DNA from: Chlamydiota bacterium
Lineage (GTDB): Bacteria > Auribacterota > Tritonobacteria > UBA1439
Reading direction: 5' to 3'
NCBI GenBank assembly: GCA_012729785.1
Contig: JAAYCL010000022.1
Location: 1-64,000 of the forward strand
Length of the DNA stretch: 64,000 nt
Shown here: piece by piece, positions 51,751 to 60,008 of the stretch
How positions within the stretch are numbered: position 1 is the first letter of the stretch
Layout of the letters: each line of letters begins with the position of its first letter
Position numbers and translations under genes: made by a program
The notes under the pieces: model-generated
Told to the model about the DNA's origin: nothing
Databases searched by the model: none
What the model saw: the letters and a program-made list of their open reading frames with translations, nothing else

Positions 51751-53582
51751 CCCCGCTTCGCATCCTCCTCGCCGCCGCCGCGGCGCTGGCCGTCTCCACC
51801 GATTCCGCGGACGCCCGGACCCCGCACGGTCCCCTCGGCGTCTCCCTCGACCCGCTCGCCGCGGGGACCTCGGAGCGCGTGATCGCGGCTCCCGGGGACC
51901 CGCTCTCCGCCGATGCGCATTTCCGCCTCGGCGTCCGGTACCGCGCGCAGGCCGAGCTCGTGAAGGCGGCGGAGCAGTTCCGCCTCGCGGCCGAGCTCGC
52001 GCCGTCGGACCCCGCCGTGCACCTCAACCTCGGGATCGTTCTCGGAGAGATGGGGAGGACCGGCGAGGCGCTGGCTTCGTTCGATCGGGTGCTGGAGATC
52101 GATCCCGGGAGCCTGCCGGCCCTCTTCAACCGCGGCGTGCTCCTGATGCGGCAGGGCGCCTACGCGGAGGCGATATCCACGTTCGAGAAGGCCCTCCTCC
52201 TGGGGGGCGACAGCGTCCCGGTGCACTACAACCTCGCCGTCTGCTACGAGTACGCCGACGGCGAACGGTACGGCCGCGGGTTCGATGCGGGCAGGAGCGC
52301 CCTCCACTACCGAAAGGTGCTCGCGGAGCAGCCCGACAACGCCATCGCGCGTTTCAATCTCGGCATGGTCTGCCTCCACGGCGGCGACCCCGCGGGGGCG
52401 GAGCAGGAACTCTCCAAGGCCGCGGAACTCGACCCCGGAATGGCGGACGCGGCCTTCCAGCTCGGCCTCCTGATGCTCAAGAAGAAGAGCTACCGCAGCG
52501 CCTCGAGGCATCTGGGCGAGGCGCGGCGTCTCGATCCGGCACTTCCGGCCGCGGCCCCGCTCGCCGACGCGCACGGGGGGCTGGGGCAGTTCTATCTCGA
52601 CAACGCCGATTTCGGGAACGCGAAGACGCATTTCGAGGAGGCGCTCGCGCTCGACCCCGGCCGGGTGCAGGCGCTGGTCGGCCTCGGGCGCGCCGCGCGC
52701 GGCCTCGGGGACTACGCGGGTGCGGTCCGCAGCTACACGACAGCGCTCGCCTCGGACGAGGCGCTTCCGCTCAGGGGGGAGCTGGCGGACACCTATGCCG
52801 CCTGGGCCGACGACCTCGCGCGCCGGGGCGAGCACGCCGACGCCGCGGCGAAGTACGAGTACGCCCTCCGCCTGCGGCCGGACGATGCGGGCTGCCTCAA
52901 GAGGCTGGCCGCGCTCTACCGCGGCCCTCTGGAGGACGCGGGCAAGGCGATCTACCTCTATCGCAAGGCGCTCTCCTCAGGCGATCTGTCCGTCACCGCC
53001 GCGGAGGAACTCAGAAAGGAGCTCGCGGGGGCGGTGCGGGAGGGGAGGGACATCGTCGACGAGTACCGCCTGCTTGTGGATCGGAACCCGGAGAACGCCA
53101 CCCTCCGCTACAACCTCGGCGTCTTCCACCACGAGCGGAACGAGTTCGACGCCGCCGCGGAGGAGTACAAGCGCGTGATCCGTCTCGACCCCGCCCACGG
53201 CTACGCGCACTACAACCTCGGGCTCATCTATCAGCGGAAGGGGCTGCGGAGCGCCGCGCTGCGCGAGTTCAAGCTCGCCCTGCACTTCAAGCCCGGCTAC
53301 CACCGCGCGCACTACGCGCTCGGGAGGTTCTACGAGGATCTGGGGGCCCACGCCCAGGCGCGGGAGGAGTACGCGCGGGCGATCGAGAGCGCGCCGGGGT
53401 ATGCGGAGGCGCACCTCGCCCTGGGGCTGCTGCTGCGCGACAGGTTGCGCGACGAAAAGGCTGCGCGGGAGCATCTCGACCGGTACCGCGAACTCAAGAC
53501 CGTCACGGAGTCGGGGGGGGAGCGCGAAAACGCCGCCTCCCCCGCGAAAGCCGCATCGCCTCCGCCCGCGGAGCCGTCCTGA
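51747..53582 (+). CDS. Periplasmic TPR-repeat protein
   Basis: 611 residues. A short hydrophobic N terminus (RILLAAAAALAVS) looks like a signal peptide with cleavage near ADA-RT. The rest holds about twelve tetratricopeptide repeats, for example AVHLNLGIVLGEMGRTGEAL, ALFNRGVLLMRQGAYAEAI and AHYNLGLIYQRKGLRSAAL, ending in an Ala/Pro/Ser-rich tail. It overlaps the chain-length gene by 4 bases, as TPR proteins often do in exopolysaccharide loci, where they scaffold the export machinery. This is the last gene of the run. Confidence 0.85.
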   Translation: MTPLRILLAAAAALAVSTDSADARTPHGPLGVSLDPLAAGTSERVIAAPGDPLSADAHFRLGVRYRAQAELVKAAEQFRLAAELAPSDPAVHLNLGIVLGEMGRTGEALASFDRVLEIDPGSLPALFNRGVLLMRQGAYAEAISTFEKALLLGGDSVPVHYNLAVCYEYADGERYGRGFDAGRSALHYRKVLAEQPDNAIARFNLGMVCLHGGDPAGAEQELSKAAELDPGMADAAFQLGLLMLKKKSYRSASRHLGEARRLDPALPAAAPLADAHGGLGQFYLDNADFGNAKTHFEEALALDPGRVQALVGLGRAARGLGDYAGAVRSYTTALASDEALPLRGELADTYAAWADDLARRGEHADAAAKYEYALRLRPDDAGCLKRLAALYRGPLEDAGKAIYLYRKALSSGDLSVTAAEELRKELAGAVREGRDIVDEYRLLVDRNPENATLRYNLGVFHHERNEFDAAAEEYKRVIRLDPAHGYAHYNLGLIYQRKGLRSAALREFKLALHFKPGYHRAHYALGRFYEDLGAHAQAREEYARAIESAPGYAEAHLALGLLLRDRLRDEKAAREHLDRYRELKTVTESGGERENAASPAKAASPPPAEPS

Positions 53583-54373
53583 GGGGACGCCTCCGCGCCC
53601 ACGGTTCGAGATCCTCCAGGCGCCTGTCGCGCGGGATTGGCGTGCACCGGACGGACGGACAGGGCGAATGAACCGTCGGGGGAAAGATGTGCGGCCTCCG
53701 CCGCGATGCCGTAAGGGCGAGGCTGTTAGTACAGCCCTTCGGATACCACGTGGGCATCCTTTGCGGCGTTCCACGTCCGGCCCGGAGACCGGTCACTTCC
53801 GGCCGCGTCGGGATTCCCGTCTGTGCGTATTGGGCTGTTAACCGTGCCCTGTACGAACATGACAGAGACCGCACACCTGATGGTAGGGATTTCACTCCCG
53901 CCTGTCAAATCTTTTCGCGATTTTTTGCGGGCCTCTTGTGCGAGAGAGAAGGTGCGCATTGTACGCCTGCGCGCCGTGCGACGTGTGCCCGCGACCATTT
54001 CGCCAACCCTCGCGAATCTCCCCTCCAAGCTTCCCGCGCCGCCGGCCCGCAGCCCCGCCTTTTCGCGCGCATCCGCGACGCGGCCCGGCGGCTCGCGCGC
54101 ATCCACGCCGTCTCGCACGCATCCACGCCGTCTTGCGCGCATCCGCGCAGGTTCGCACGCATATCCGCCGCGGATAGGCGGCTCGCACGCACCCACGCCG
54201 TCTCGCACGCATCCGCGCCGCTGGCCGGCGGCTCGCGCGCGCCGGGCGGGGATGTAGCAGGGATGCTCGCATGAAGGGGATTTTTTGAAAATAGTTTGAA
54301 ACTTTTCCCCTTTTCCCGCGACTAGTATGGTGAGCGGGGGCGCAGGGCTCCCGCCTAACGGGGAGGGGCGGTG
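53583..54373. other. Gene-poor region after the glycan cluster
   Basis: About 790 bases without a supported gene. It includes a locally A+T-richer part (53895-53930 and 54270-54320), the 20-base minisatellite described separately, and a possible stem AAGGGGA/TCCCCTT with a long T/A-rich loop (54274-54316). Long open frames on both strands are translations of the repeats and have no family content. Confidence 0.5.
54092..54240. repeat. Degenerate 20-base minisatellite
   Basis: Roughly seven tandem units of about 20 bases with consensus CTCGCRCGCATCCACGCCGT. Two units are extended to about 30 bases by GGCGG-containing inserts. Copies vary by several bases. The array has no spacers and sits in noncoding DNA. 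Confidence 0.7.
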
Positions 54374-54592
54374 ATGAAGGCGTGGGACGAGGATGCGGCC
54401 AGGAAGGCGGTGGACGAGTTCGCGTCGGTCTGGAAGGGGTTGGCCGCCGCGCAGCCGATGTTCACTGGGAGGCTCGGAACGGCGTGGAGGGACTGCTACG
54501 GGCGGTGCGGGCACAAGAGGCTCGGGCGCGTCGTGCTCGGCCAGTCCGTCGAGGAGGCGTGCAAGGCCCGCTCGGCCAAGGAAGGCGAATGA
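54374..54592 (+). CDS. Orphan small protein
   Basis: A 72-residue hypothetical protein (ATG 54374; GTG 54371 also possible), preceded by GGGGAGGGGCGG, an excellent ribosome binding site. A TAGTAT -10-like word lies at 54323-54328. The peptide is helical and charged, with two Cys close together (CYGRC near residue 42) and a KRLGRVVLGQSVEEACKAR stretch. It matches no family known to me. It is the only plausible gene between 53583 and 55150 and lies between two repeat arrays. Confidence 0.5.
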   Translation: MKAWDEDAARKAVDEFASVWKGLAAAQPMFTGRLGTAWRDCYGRCGHKRLGRVVLGQSVEEACKARSAKEGE

Positions 54593-54758
54593 ACCGCCCG
54601 GATCGTCCGCGGCCGACAGGCGGAATGCGCGCGGGGTGCGGGACGGATCCTCGGCGAGCCGACCGTCGAGCCTGCACGGATGCAGGAGGTTCGGGGTGCG
54701 GGGATGCGCGCCGTGCCGTTCCCGAAAGGGGCGGCTGTCAGGGGAGGGGCGGGCGGGG

Positions 54759-55090
54759 CTGAGTGCGGTCGCTCCCTGCATCCGCCCGACATCCCGCGTC
54801 GTGTCGGGGAAGGGAGGACGCCGCCCCGCGCAAGGGTGGGGCTGAGTGCGACCGCTCCCTGCATCCGCCAGACATCCCGCGTCGTGTCGGGGAGGGGAGG
54901 ACGCCGCCCCGCGCAAGGGCGGTGCTGAGTGCGGTCGCTCCCTGCATCCGCCAGATATCCTGCGTCGTGTCGGGGAGGGGAGGGCGCCGCCCCGGGCAAG
55001 GGCGGGGCTGAGTGCGGTCGCTCCCTGCATCCGCCCGACATCCCGCGTCGTATCGGGGAGGGGAGGACGCCGCCCCGCGGCGGGGGCGGG
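54759..55090. repeat. Four tandem 83-base repeats
   Basis: Four head-to-tail copies begin at 54759, 54842, 54925 and 55008, each exactly 83 bases, with only a few differences. Each unit opens CTGAGTGCGGTCGCTCCCTG and contains GACATCCCGCGTCGTGTC, an imperfect palindrome. The unit length is not a multiple of three, so overlapping open frames repeat every 83 bases in shifting phase and are not credible genes. There are no spacers, so it is not a CRISPR array. The array ends 60 bases before the broken tRNA-Phe. Confidence 0.88.
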
Positions 55091-55150
55091 GCGGCGAAAT
55101 CCTATGGCATCGTCTCCCTTCCTGTAGTATAGCGTGCGCGTTCCGGGAGT

Positions 55151-55191
55151 GCCGGGGTAGCTCAGTTGGCAGAGCGCTGCACTGAAAATGC
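55151..55191 (+). pseudogene. Truncated tRNA-Phe (5' half)
   Basis: The first 41 bases of a tRNA-Phe gene: acceptor 5' strand GCCGGGG, complete D arm, anticodon stem and loop with GAA, and the first bases of the 3' anticodon stem. It matches the intact tRNA at 59559 with two substitutions, then stops abruptly where A+T-richer DNA begins. A -10-like TAGTAT at 55125-55130 may be its old promoter. Without T arm and acceptor 3' strand it cannot be functional. Confidence 0.85.
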
Positions 55192-55370
55192 CATCCGACC
55201 ATTTCCCATAACACCCGCCAAACAAAGCAATTACGTTCCAGCCCAACAAGTTATATCCCAAAGTTAGATAGCCATAGATGTCACTAACAACCACGTTGGG
55301 GATATGGAATGGTCAAAATTTGGTCACAAATCCCGGATGCGGTTTTCCTCAAAATCCCCCCCCGGGGGGA
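55192..55370. other. A+T-rich junction segment after broken tRNA
   Basis: About 180 bases with much lower G+C than the surroundings, starting exactly at the break in the truncated tRNA. It contains two near-copies of the word TGGTCA (around 55310-55325) and no gene. A perfect inverted repeat AATCCCCCC/GGGGGGATT at 55353-55372 runs into the -35 of the next gene and could be an operator. Confidence 0.6.
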
Positions 55371-55398
55371 TTGACAGCCAGCGGGAGAGGAGTACATT
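55371..55398 (+). promoter_or_regulatory. Promoter of first PQQ-propeller gene
   Basis: A perfect -35 TTGACA (55371-55376), a 16-base spacer and -10 TACATT (55393-55398). The leader to the GTG at 55539 would be about 135 bases and contains a small GGGGA/TCCCC hairpin (55409-55422). The inverted repeat at 55353-55372 overlaps the -35 by two bases. Confidence 0.65.
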
Positions 55399-55538
55399 GA
55401 TTCGCGGAGGGGAGGTATCCCCTGTGAAGATGGGTTGTCAAAGCGAACCTGGCGCAGACTTCAGGCGCGTCATTGAAAAGGTGCGCCGTTGTCTTTTCCT
55501 GGCGGCATCTCTCGCGAATATGCCGAAAGGAGGCAGTC

Positions 55539-57101
55539 GTGAATAAACTCTCCTTCTGTCTGACGCTTGCCCTCGTTGCATCCCTTGTCGCTGGCTCCCC
55601 CACACACGCCGAACTCGCCGACACCCCGTGGCCGATGTTCCGGCACGATTTGCAGCACACGGGGCGGAGCGAGTACACGGGGCCGTCAAATCCAGAACTC
55701 GCGTGGAGTTATGAAACCGGCTTTTATATGCACAGCTCCTCGCCTGCGCTCGGGAGTGAGGGGCGGGTGCATTTCGGCTCTCGGGATAACAGGCTCTATA
55801 CCATCGCCTCGGACGGAGCGCTATCGTGGAGTTATGAAACCGGCTATCGGGTGACCTCCTCGCCCGCGCTCGGGACTGACGGGCGGGTGTATGTCGGCTC
55901 TAATGATAACATGCTCTATGCCATCGCCTCCGACGGAGCGCTGTCGTGGACTTATGTAACCGGCTGGTATGTGGGCTCCTCGCCCGCGCTCGGGAGTGAC
56001 GGGCGGGTGTATGTCGGCTCAGAAGATCAAAGGCTCTATGCCATCGCCTCCGACGGAGCGCTGTCGTGGAGTTATAAAACCGGCGCTTGGGTGCTCTCCT
56101 CGCCTGCGCTCGGGAGTGACGGGCTGGTGTATGTCGGCTCTTATGATAACAAGCTCTATGCCATCGCCCCCGACGGAGCGTTGGAGTGGAGTTATGAAAC
56201 CAACGGGTATGTGTACTCCTCTCCCGCGCTCGGGAGTGACGGGCGGGTGTATTTCGGCTCTCATGATTACAGGATTTATGCCATCGCCTCCGACAGAGCG
56301 CTGGAGTGGAGTTATGCAACCGGCTATAATGTGGCACACTCTTCGCCTGCGCTCGGGAGTGACGGGCAGGTGTATGTCGGCTCTTATGATAACAGGCTCT
56401 ATGCCGTCGCCTCCGACGGAGCGCTGTCGTGGAGTTATGAAACCGTCGGTAATGTGTACTCCTCGCCTGCGCTCGGGAGTGACGGGCGGGTGTATGTCGG
56501 CTCTTTGGATAACAGTCTCTATGCCATCGCCTCGGACGGATCGCTGTCGTGGAGTTATGTTACTGGCGGCTCGTTCTACCCCTCTTCGCCCGCGCTCGGG
56601 AGTGACGGGCGGGTGTATGTCGGCTCTGCTGATAACCGCCTCTATTGCATCAAACAGGTGCCCACCGAGACGCCGACGATCACCCCGACCTCCGCGCCCA
56701 CGAAGACGCCGACCACCACGCCCACGCCCCCGATCGACCTGACGGCGGACAAGACGGAGTACGGGACGACGGGCGCCATCTCCGTCACGGCGGACGTGTG
56801 GCCCCTGACGGTACCGTGCTACCCGTTCGTGCGCATCCTGATGGCCGACGGCTCGACGCTGTACTACCAGTCCGGCGTTGGGTTCACGGCCTCGCCGGTG
56901 CCGTACCTCGGCTTCGAGGCGGGGACCATCGTGACAACCGAGCCCATCCGGGACTACCTGGTTCTCTCGGCGAGCTTCTCGGGGATAGCCACAGGAACCT
57001 ACTACCTCGAAGGCGGAGCGGTGGACATGACCAAGACCGTCTCCGCCGACAACCTCATCTACTTCGGCGCGGTTGACCGTGAGACGCTGAAGGTGAAGTA
57101 G
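55539..57101 (+). CDS. Exported eight-repeat PQQ-type beta-propeller protein A
   Basis: 520 residues. A signal peptide (about 1-24, ending THA) is followed by a lead WPMFRHDLQHTG and eight repeats of about 40 residues (about 45-370) with the pattern SPALGSDGRVYVGS, DNRLYAIASDGALSWSY, as in PQQ/Pyrrolo-quinoline enzyme-like propellers (no enzyme motif seen). A Thr/Pro-rich linker (ITPTSAPTKTPTTTPTPP) leads to an about 120-residue C-terminal domain starting LTADKTEYGTTG. It is probably a secreted or surface protein. GTG at 55539 follows GAAAGGAGGCAGTC. The G+C is lower than in neighbours. Very close to the copy at 57863-59416. Confidence 0.85.
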   Translation: MNKLSFCLTLALVASLVAGSPTHAELADTPWPMFRHDLQHTGRSEYTGPSNPELAWSYETGFYMHSSSPALGSEGRVHFGSRDNRLYTIASDGALSWSYETGYRVTSSPALGTDGRVYVGSNDNMLYAIASDGALSWTYVTGWYVGSSPALGSDGRVYVGSEDQRLYAIASDGALSWSYKTGAWVLSSPALGSDGLVYVGSYDNKLYAIAPDGALEWSYETNGYVYSSPALGSDGRVYFGSHDYRIYAIASDRALEWSYATGYNVAHSSPALGSDGQVYVGSYDNRLYAVASDGALSWSYETVGNVYSSPALGSDGRVYVGSLDNSLYAIASDGSLSWSYVTGGSFYPSSPALGSDGRVYVGSADNRLYCIKQVPTETPTITPTSAPTKTPTTTPTPPIDLTADKTEYGTTGAISVTADVWPLTVPCYPFVRILMADGSTLYYQSGVGFTASPVPYLGFEAGTIVTTEPIRDYLVLSASFSGIATGTYYLEGGAVDMTKTVSADNLIYFGAVDRETLKVK

Positions 57102-57124
57102 GTTGCCGCATACATACCACACAC

Positions 57125-57180
57125 GCCCCGCTTCCGGCGCCCGTCGGGAGCGGGGCTTCTCCTTGCTTTCAGTTTTCCCT
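57125..57180 (+). terminator. Terminator after PQQ-propeller A
   Basis: The strong stem GCCCCGCT/AGCGGGGC with an inner G+C-rich loop spans 57125-57156 and is followed by a T-rich run (TTCTCCTTGCTTTCAGTTTT). The same hairpin occurs after propeller B. Confidence 0.8.
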
Positions 57181-57862
57181 AGAAGGCTTCCTGCAGTGCT
57201 GACGCTGACCCCGCATTCTCCTTACTCCCACCATGCAGGCAAGCAGCGACAGCCCCAATGGATCGCGCCCGATCTCGTTGCATCGCCCCGTCTATGCTCG
57301 GCGGCGTTTGCAGCCGGTGGACAGACACTATGTGGACACCGCGCCTCCTTTCCGAACCCACAAGCGTTTGCTGATAACAGACCTTCAGACATCTGGTCGA
57401 AACCTGGAGGAACAGGTCACTCAGGAGCGGATTAATCTTGTTGAATGATCCTGGCACGATCTCTCTACAATCTTTTTACATTTCCGTGACACTCCGCGCG
57501 CGGCCCGGTGGTCTACTATCAGTGGGACGATGGAGGGGTGAGGACGGACGGGAGATCCTTTAGGGATACGGCGCGGCGCGAAGCGGGGGGACGCCGGATA
57601 CGGCTGCGACGCCCCGGGCCTCCGCAGAGGAGGGCGCGCGAAAGGAGGGCGTCATGAGCGCCGCCGAGAGGTTTTTCCGGTACGCCGTTCTTTTCGTCGC
57701 CGGGGGGCGCGGCGGGCCGAGGCGGTCTTCAGGGAGCGCGCGGCATGGAGGAGGGCTGGGGAGGCCCCGCCCGGGCCCGCGGAGGCGCACCTTTTTGTGT
57801 TTACCCCCCAAGTCTTGCATTTACATAGGCAATACGCCGTACCATCCAAAAAGGAGGTTCTG
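57181..57862. other. Spacer between the two propeller genes
   Basis: About 680 bases. The first part (to about 57470) has intermediate G+C and contains short open frames without family content. A weak promoter-like pair TTGAAT (57441-57446) and TACAAT (57466-57471) has a 19-base spacer. The second part (57480-57790) is very G+C-rich. A 69-codon frame at 57654-57863 has a good ribosome binding site (GAAAGGAGGGCGTC) and ends in the start codon of propeller B, but its composition does not look like a protein. Confidence 0.45.
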
Positions 57863-59416
57863 ATGAAATACCTCTCTATGTGCCTGATGCTCGCCCTCGT
57901 TGCATCCCTTGTCGCCGGTTCCCCCGCACACGCCGAACTCGCCGACACCCCGTGGCCGATGTTCATGCACGACGCGCGGCACACGGGGCAGAGCGAATAC
58001 GCGGGACCGTCAAATCCCGAATTCGCGTGGAGTTATGCAACCGGCTATTATGTGTTCTCCTCGCCTGCGCTCGGGAGTGACGGGCGGGCGTATGTCGGTT
58101 CAGCAGATAACAGGCTCTATGCCATCGCCCCCGGCGGAGCGCTGTCGTGGAGTTATGAAACCGGCTCTTGGGTGGACTCCTCGCCTGCGCTCGGGAGTGA
58201 CGGACGGGTGCATGTCGGCTCTTATGATAACAGGCTCTATGCCATCGCCTCGAACGGAGCGCTGTCGTGGAGTTATGAAACCGGCAGGTGGGTGCAACCC
58301 TCGCCTGCGCTCGGGAGTGACGGGCGGGTGCATGTCGGCTCTTATGATAACAGGCTCTATGCCATCGCCCCCGACGGAGCGCTGTCGTGGAGTTATGAAA
58401 CCGTCGGTAATGTGCGCTCCTTTCCCGCGCTCGGGAGTGACGGGCGGGTGTATGTCGGCTCTGAGGATAACAGGCTCTATGCCATCGCCCCCGACGGTGC
58501 GCTGGAGTGGAGTTATGAAACCAGCGGTAATGTACGCTCCTCGCCTGCGCTCGGGAGTGACGGGCGGGTGCATGTCGGCTCTTATGATTACAGGCTCTAT
58601 GCCATCGCCTCCAACGGAGCGCTGTCGTGGAGTTATGAAACCGGCGACGTTGTGCGCCCCTCGCCCGCGCTCAGGAGTGACGGGCGGGTGCATGTCGGCT
58701 CTTTTGATAACAGGCTCTATGCCATCGCCTCCGACGGTGCGCTGGAGTGGAGTTATGAAACCAGCGGTAATGTGCACTCCTCGCCTGCGCTCGGGAGTGA
58801 CGGGCGGGTGCATGTCGGATCTCAGGATAACAGGCTCTATGCCATCGCCTCCGACGGAGCGCTGTCGTGGAGTTATGTAACCGGTTGGTATGTGGACTCC
58901 TCGCCTGCGCTCGGGAGTGACGGGCGGGTGTATGTCGGCTCTTATGATAACCGCCTCTATTGCATCAGACAGGCGCCCACCGAGACACCGACGATCACCC
59001 CGACCTCCACGCCCACGGAGACGCCGACCACCACGCCCACGCCCCCGATCGACCTGACTGCGGACAAGACGGAGTACGGGACGACTGACTCGATCTCCGT
59101 CACGGCGGACGTATGGCCCCTGACGGTGCCGTGCTACCCGTTCGTACGCATCCTGATGGCCGACGGCTCGACGCTCTACTACCAGTCCGGCGTCGGGTTC
59201 ACGGCCTCGCCGGTGCCGTACCTCGGCTTCGAGGTGGGGACCATCGTGACGTCCGAGCCCATCCGGGACTACCTGGTTCTCTCGGCGAGCTTCTCGGGGA
59301 TAGCCACAGGAACCTACTACCTCGAAGGCGGAGCGGTGGACATGACCAAAACCGTCTCCGCCGACAACCTCATCTACTTCGGCACGGTTGATCGTGAGAC
59401 GCTGACGGTGAAGTAG
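57863..59416 (+). CDS. Exported eight-repeat PQQ-type beta-propeller protein B
   Basis: 517 residues, a tandem paralogue of propeller A. The signal peptide ends AHA. Eight repeats of exactly or nearly 40 residues follow; at DNA level successive repeats sit 120 bases apart and are almost identical. The Thr/Pro linker (PTITPTSTPTETPTTTP) and C-terminal domain match copy A almost residue for residue (LTADKTEYGTTDSISVTAD). The ATG at 57863 follows AAAAGGAGGTTCTG. A surface role such as binding or adhesion is plausible but unproven. Repeats in B differ from A mainly at loop positions. Confidence 0.87.
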   Translation: MKYLSMCLMLALVASLVAGSPAHAELADTPWPMFMHDARHTGQSEYAGPSNPEFAWSYATGYYVFSSPALGSDGRAYVGSADNRLYAIAPGGALSWSYETGSWVDSSPALGSDGRVHVGSYDNRLYAIASNGALSWSYETGRWVQPSPALGSDGRVHVGSYDNRLYAIAPDGALSWSYETVGNVRSFPALGSDGRVYVGSEDNRLYAIAPDGALEWSYETSGNVRSSPALGSDGRVHVGSYDYRLYAIASNGALSWSYETGDVVRPSPALRSDGRVHVGSFDNRLYAIASDGALEWSYETSGNVHSSPALGSDGRVHVGSQDNRLYAIASDGALSWSYVTGWYVDSSPALGSDGRVYVGSYDNRLYCIRQAPTETPTITPTSTPTETPTTTPTPPIDLTADKTEYGTTDSISVTADVWPLTVPCYPFVRILMADGSTLYYQSGVGFTASPVPYLGFEVGTIVTSEPIRDYLVLSASFSGIATGTYYLEGGAVDMTKTVSADNLIYFGTVDRETLTVK

Positions 59417-59439
59417 GGTGCCGCATACATACCACACAC

Positions 59440-59479
59440 GCCCCGCTTCCGGCGCCCGTCGGGAGCGGGGCTTCTTCTT
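59440..59479 (+). terminator. Terminator after PQQ-propeller B
   Basis: The same hairpin as after propeller A (stem GCCCCGCT/AGCGGGGC, 59440-59471) followed by TTCTTCTT. The flanking words GCCGCATACATACCACACAC before the stem are also shared with copy A, so the duplication included the 3' untranslated region. Confidence 0.8.
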
Positions 59480-59505
59480 GCCCGCATAATCACCCCCACG
59501 GGTGG

Positions 59506-59534
59506 TTGACCAATCCCCTCTGGGGTGATAACAT
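59506..59534 (+). promoter_or_regulatory. Promoter of tRNA-Phe
   Basis: -35 TTGACC (59506-59511), a 17-base spacer and -10 TAACAT (59529-59534), ending 24 bases before the tRNA. The spacer includes an inverted repeat CCCCTC/TGGGG. Confidence 0.65.
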
Positions 59535-59558
59535 TAATAACTTCAGAATCAATATGAT

Positions 59559-59634
59559 GCCGGGGTAGCTCAGTTGGTAGAGCACTGCACTGAAAATGCA
59601 GGTGTCGTCAGTTCAATTCTGACCCCCGGCACCA
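59559..59634 (+). tRNA. tRNA-Phe (GAA)
   Basis: A complete 76-base tRNA. Acceptor stem GCCGGGG/CCCCGGC, D arm GCTC-AGTTGGTA-GAGC, anticodon stem CTGCA/TGCAG with loop CTGAAAA (anticodon GAA), T arm around GTTCAATTC, discriminator A and encoded CCA. It carries a plausible promoter just upstream. Its 5' 41 bases are repeated, with two changes, at 55151. Confidence 0.97.
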
Positions 59635-60008
59635 GCTTCCCTCCCGCGCACCCCCGGTCGCCTGGGCTTGTCGCGCAGAGGATGCCCGGCCGACCGATCT
59701 CCTGCCGCGCCGTCCCGGGTGCATATCTTCCAGTTCGGCGGCGGGTTTGGGCGAGATCTGCCATCCCCGCGCGCCCCCGGCCGCCCGTCCGCATTCCGCA
59801 GACCCGCCGATGCGATGCGCCGTTTGCCGCCCCGCCGGCCTGTTTTCGCGAAGCACAGATCGGGGACCTCCTGCCGCCGCGTCACCGGCCCGTCCCCGCG
59901 GGGCGCCGATTGGGACATTCCGCCCCTGCATCTCCGGCCCCTCCCCGCGCGCTCTCCGGCTGCCCGGCCCCGTACGCGTGGTAGCCGGCGCACCGGCCCC
60001 GCGCGCTC
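59635..60008. other. Intergenic region between tRNA-Phe and secA
   Basis: About 370 bases of G+C-rich DNA. Open frames on both strands lack family content. No terminator with a T tract follows the tRNA. The secA promoter begins at its right end. Confidence 0.5.

Larger units (their letters stand above)
55151..59634 (+). mobile_element. Putative insertion or duplication at tRNA-Phe
   Basis: A 4.4-kb block bounded on the left by a tRNA-Phe 5' half and on the right by a complete tRNA-Phe in the same orientation, forming imperfect 41-base direct repeats. Much of the interior is visibly lower in G+C than both flanks. It carries two tandem paralogous PQQ-propeller genes. No integrase or transposase is present, so if this was an integrated element it has lost its recombinase. 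A local duplication through the tRNA gene is the alternative. Confidence 0.4.

Noticed and set aside
54759-55090. CRISPR array
   Set aside because: Units are directly joined 83-mers without unique spacers, and no cas gene is near.
55151-55191. Functional second tRNA-Phe
   Set aside because: The T arm and 3' acceptor strand are missing. Sequence after base 41 has no tRNA character.
53726-55294. 522-codon minus-strand frame across the repeat region
   Set aside because: It is a translation of the 20- and 83-base arrays with repeated low-complexity peptides, no ribosome binding site, and frame shifts between repeat units.
55399-55538. Riboswitch in the leader of propeller A
   Set aside because: Only small hairpins are visible, and no known aptamer core could be matched by eye.
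57654-57863. 69-codon ORF with a strong ribosome binding site ending in the start codon of propeller B
   Set aside because: The peptide is Arg/Gly/Pro-rich with no recognisable content, and propeller B has its own ribosome binding site. It was left as part of the spacer.
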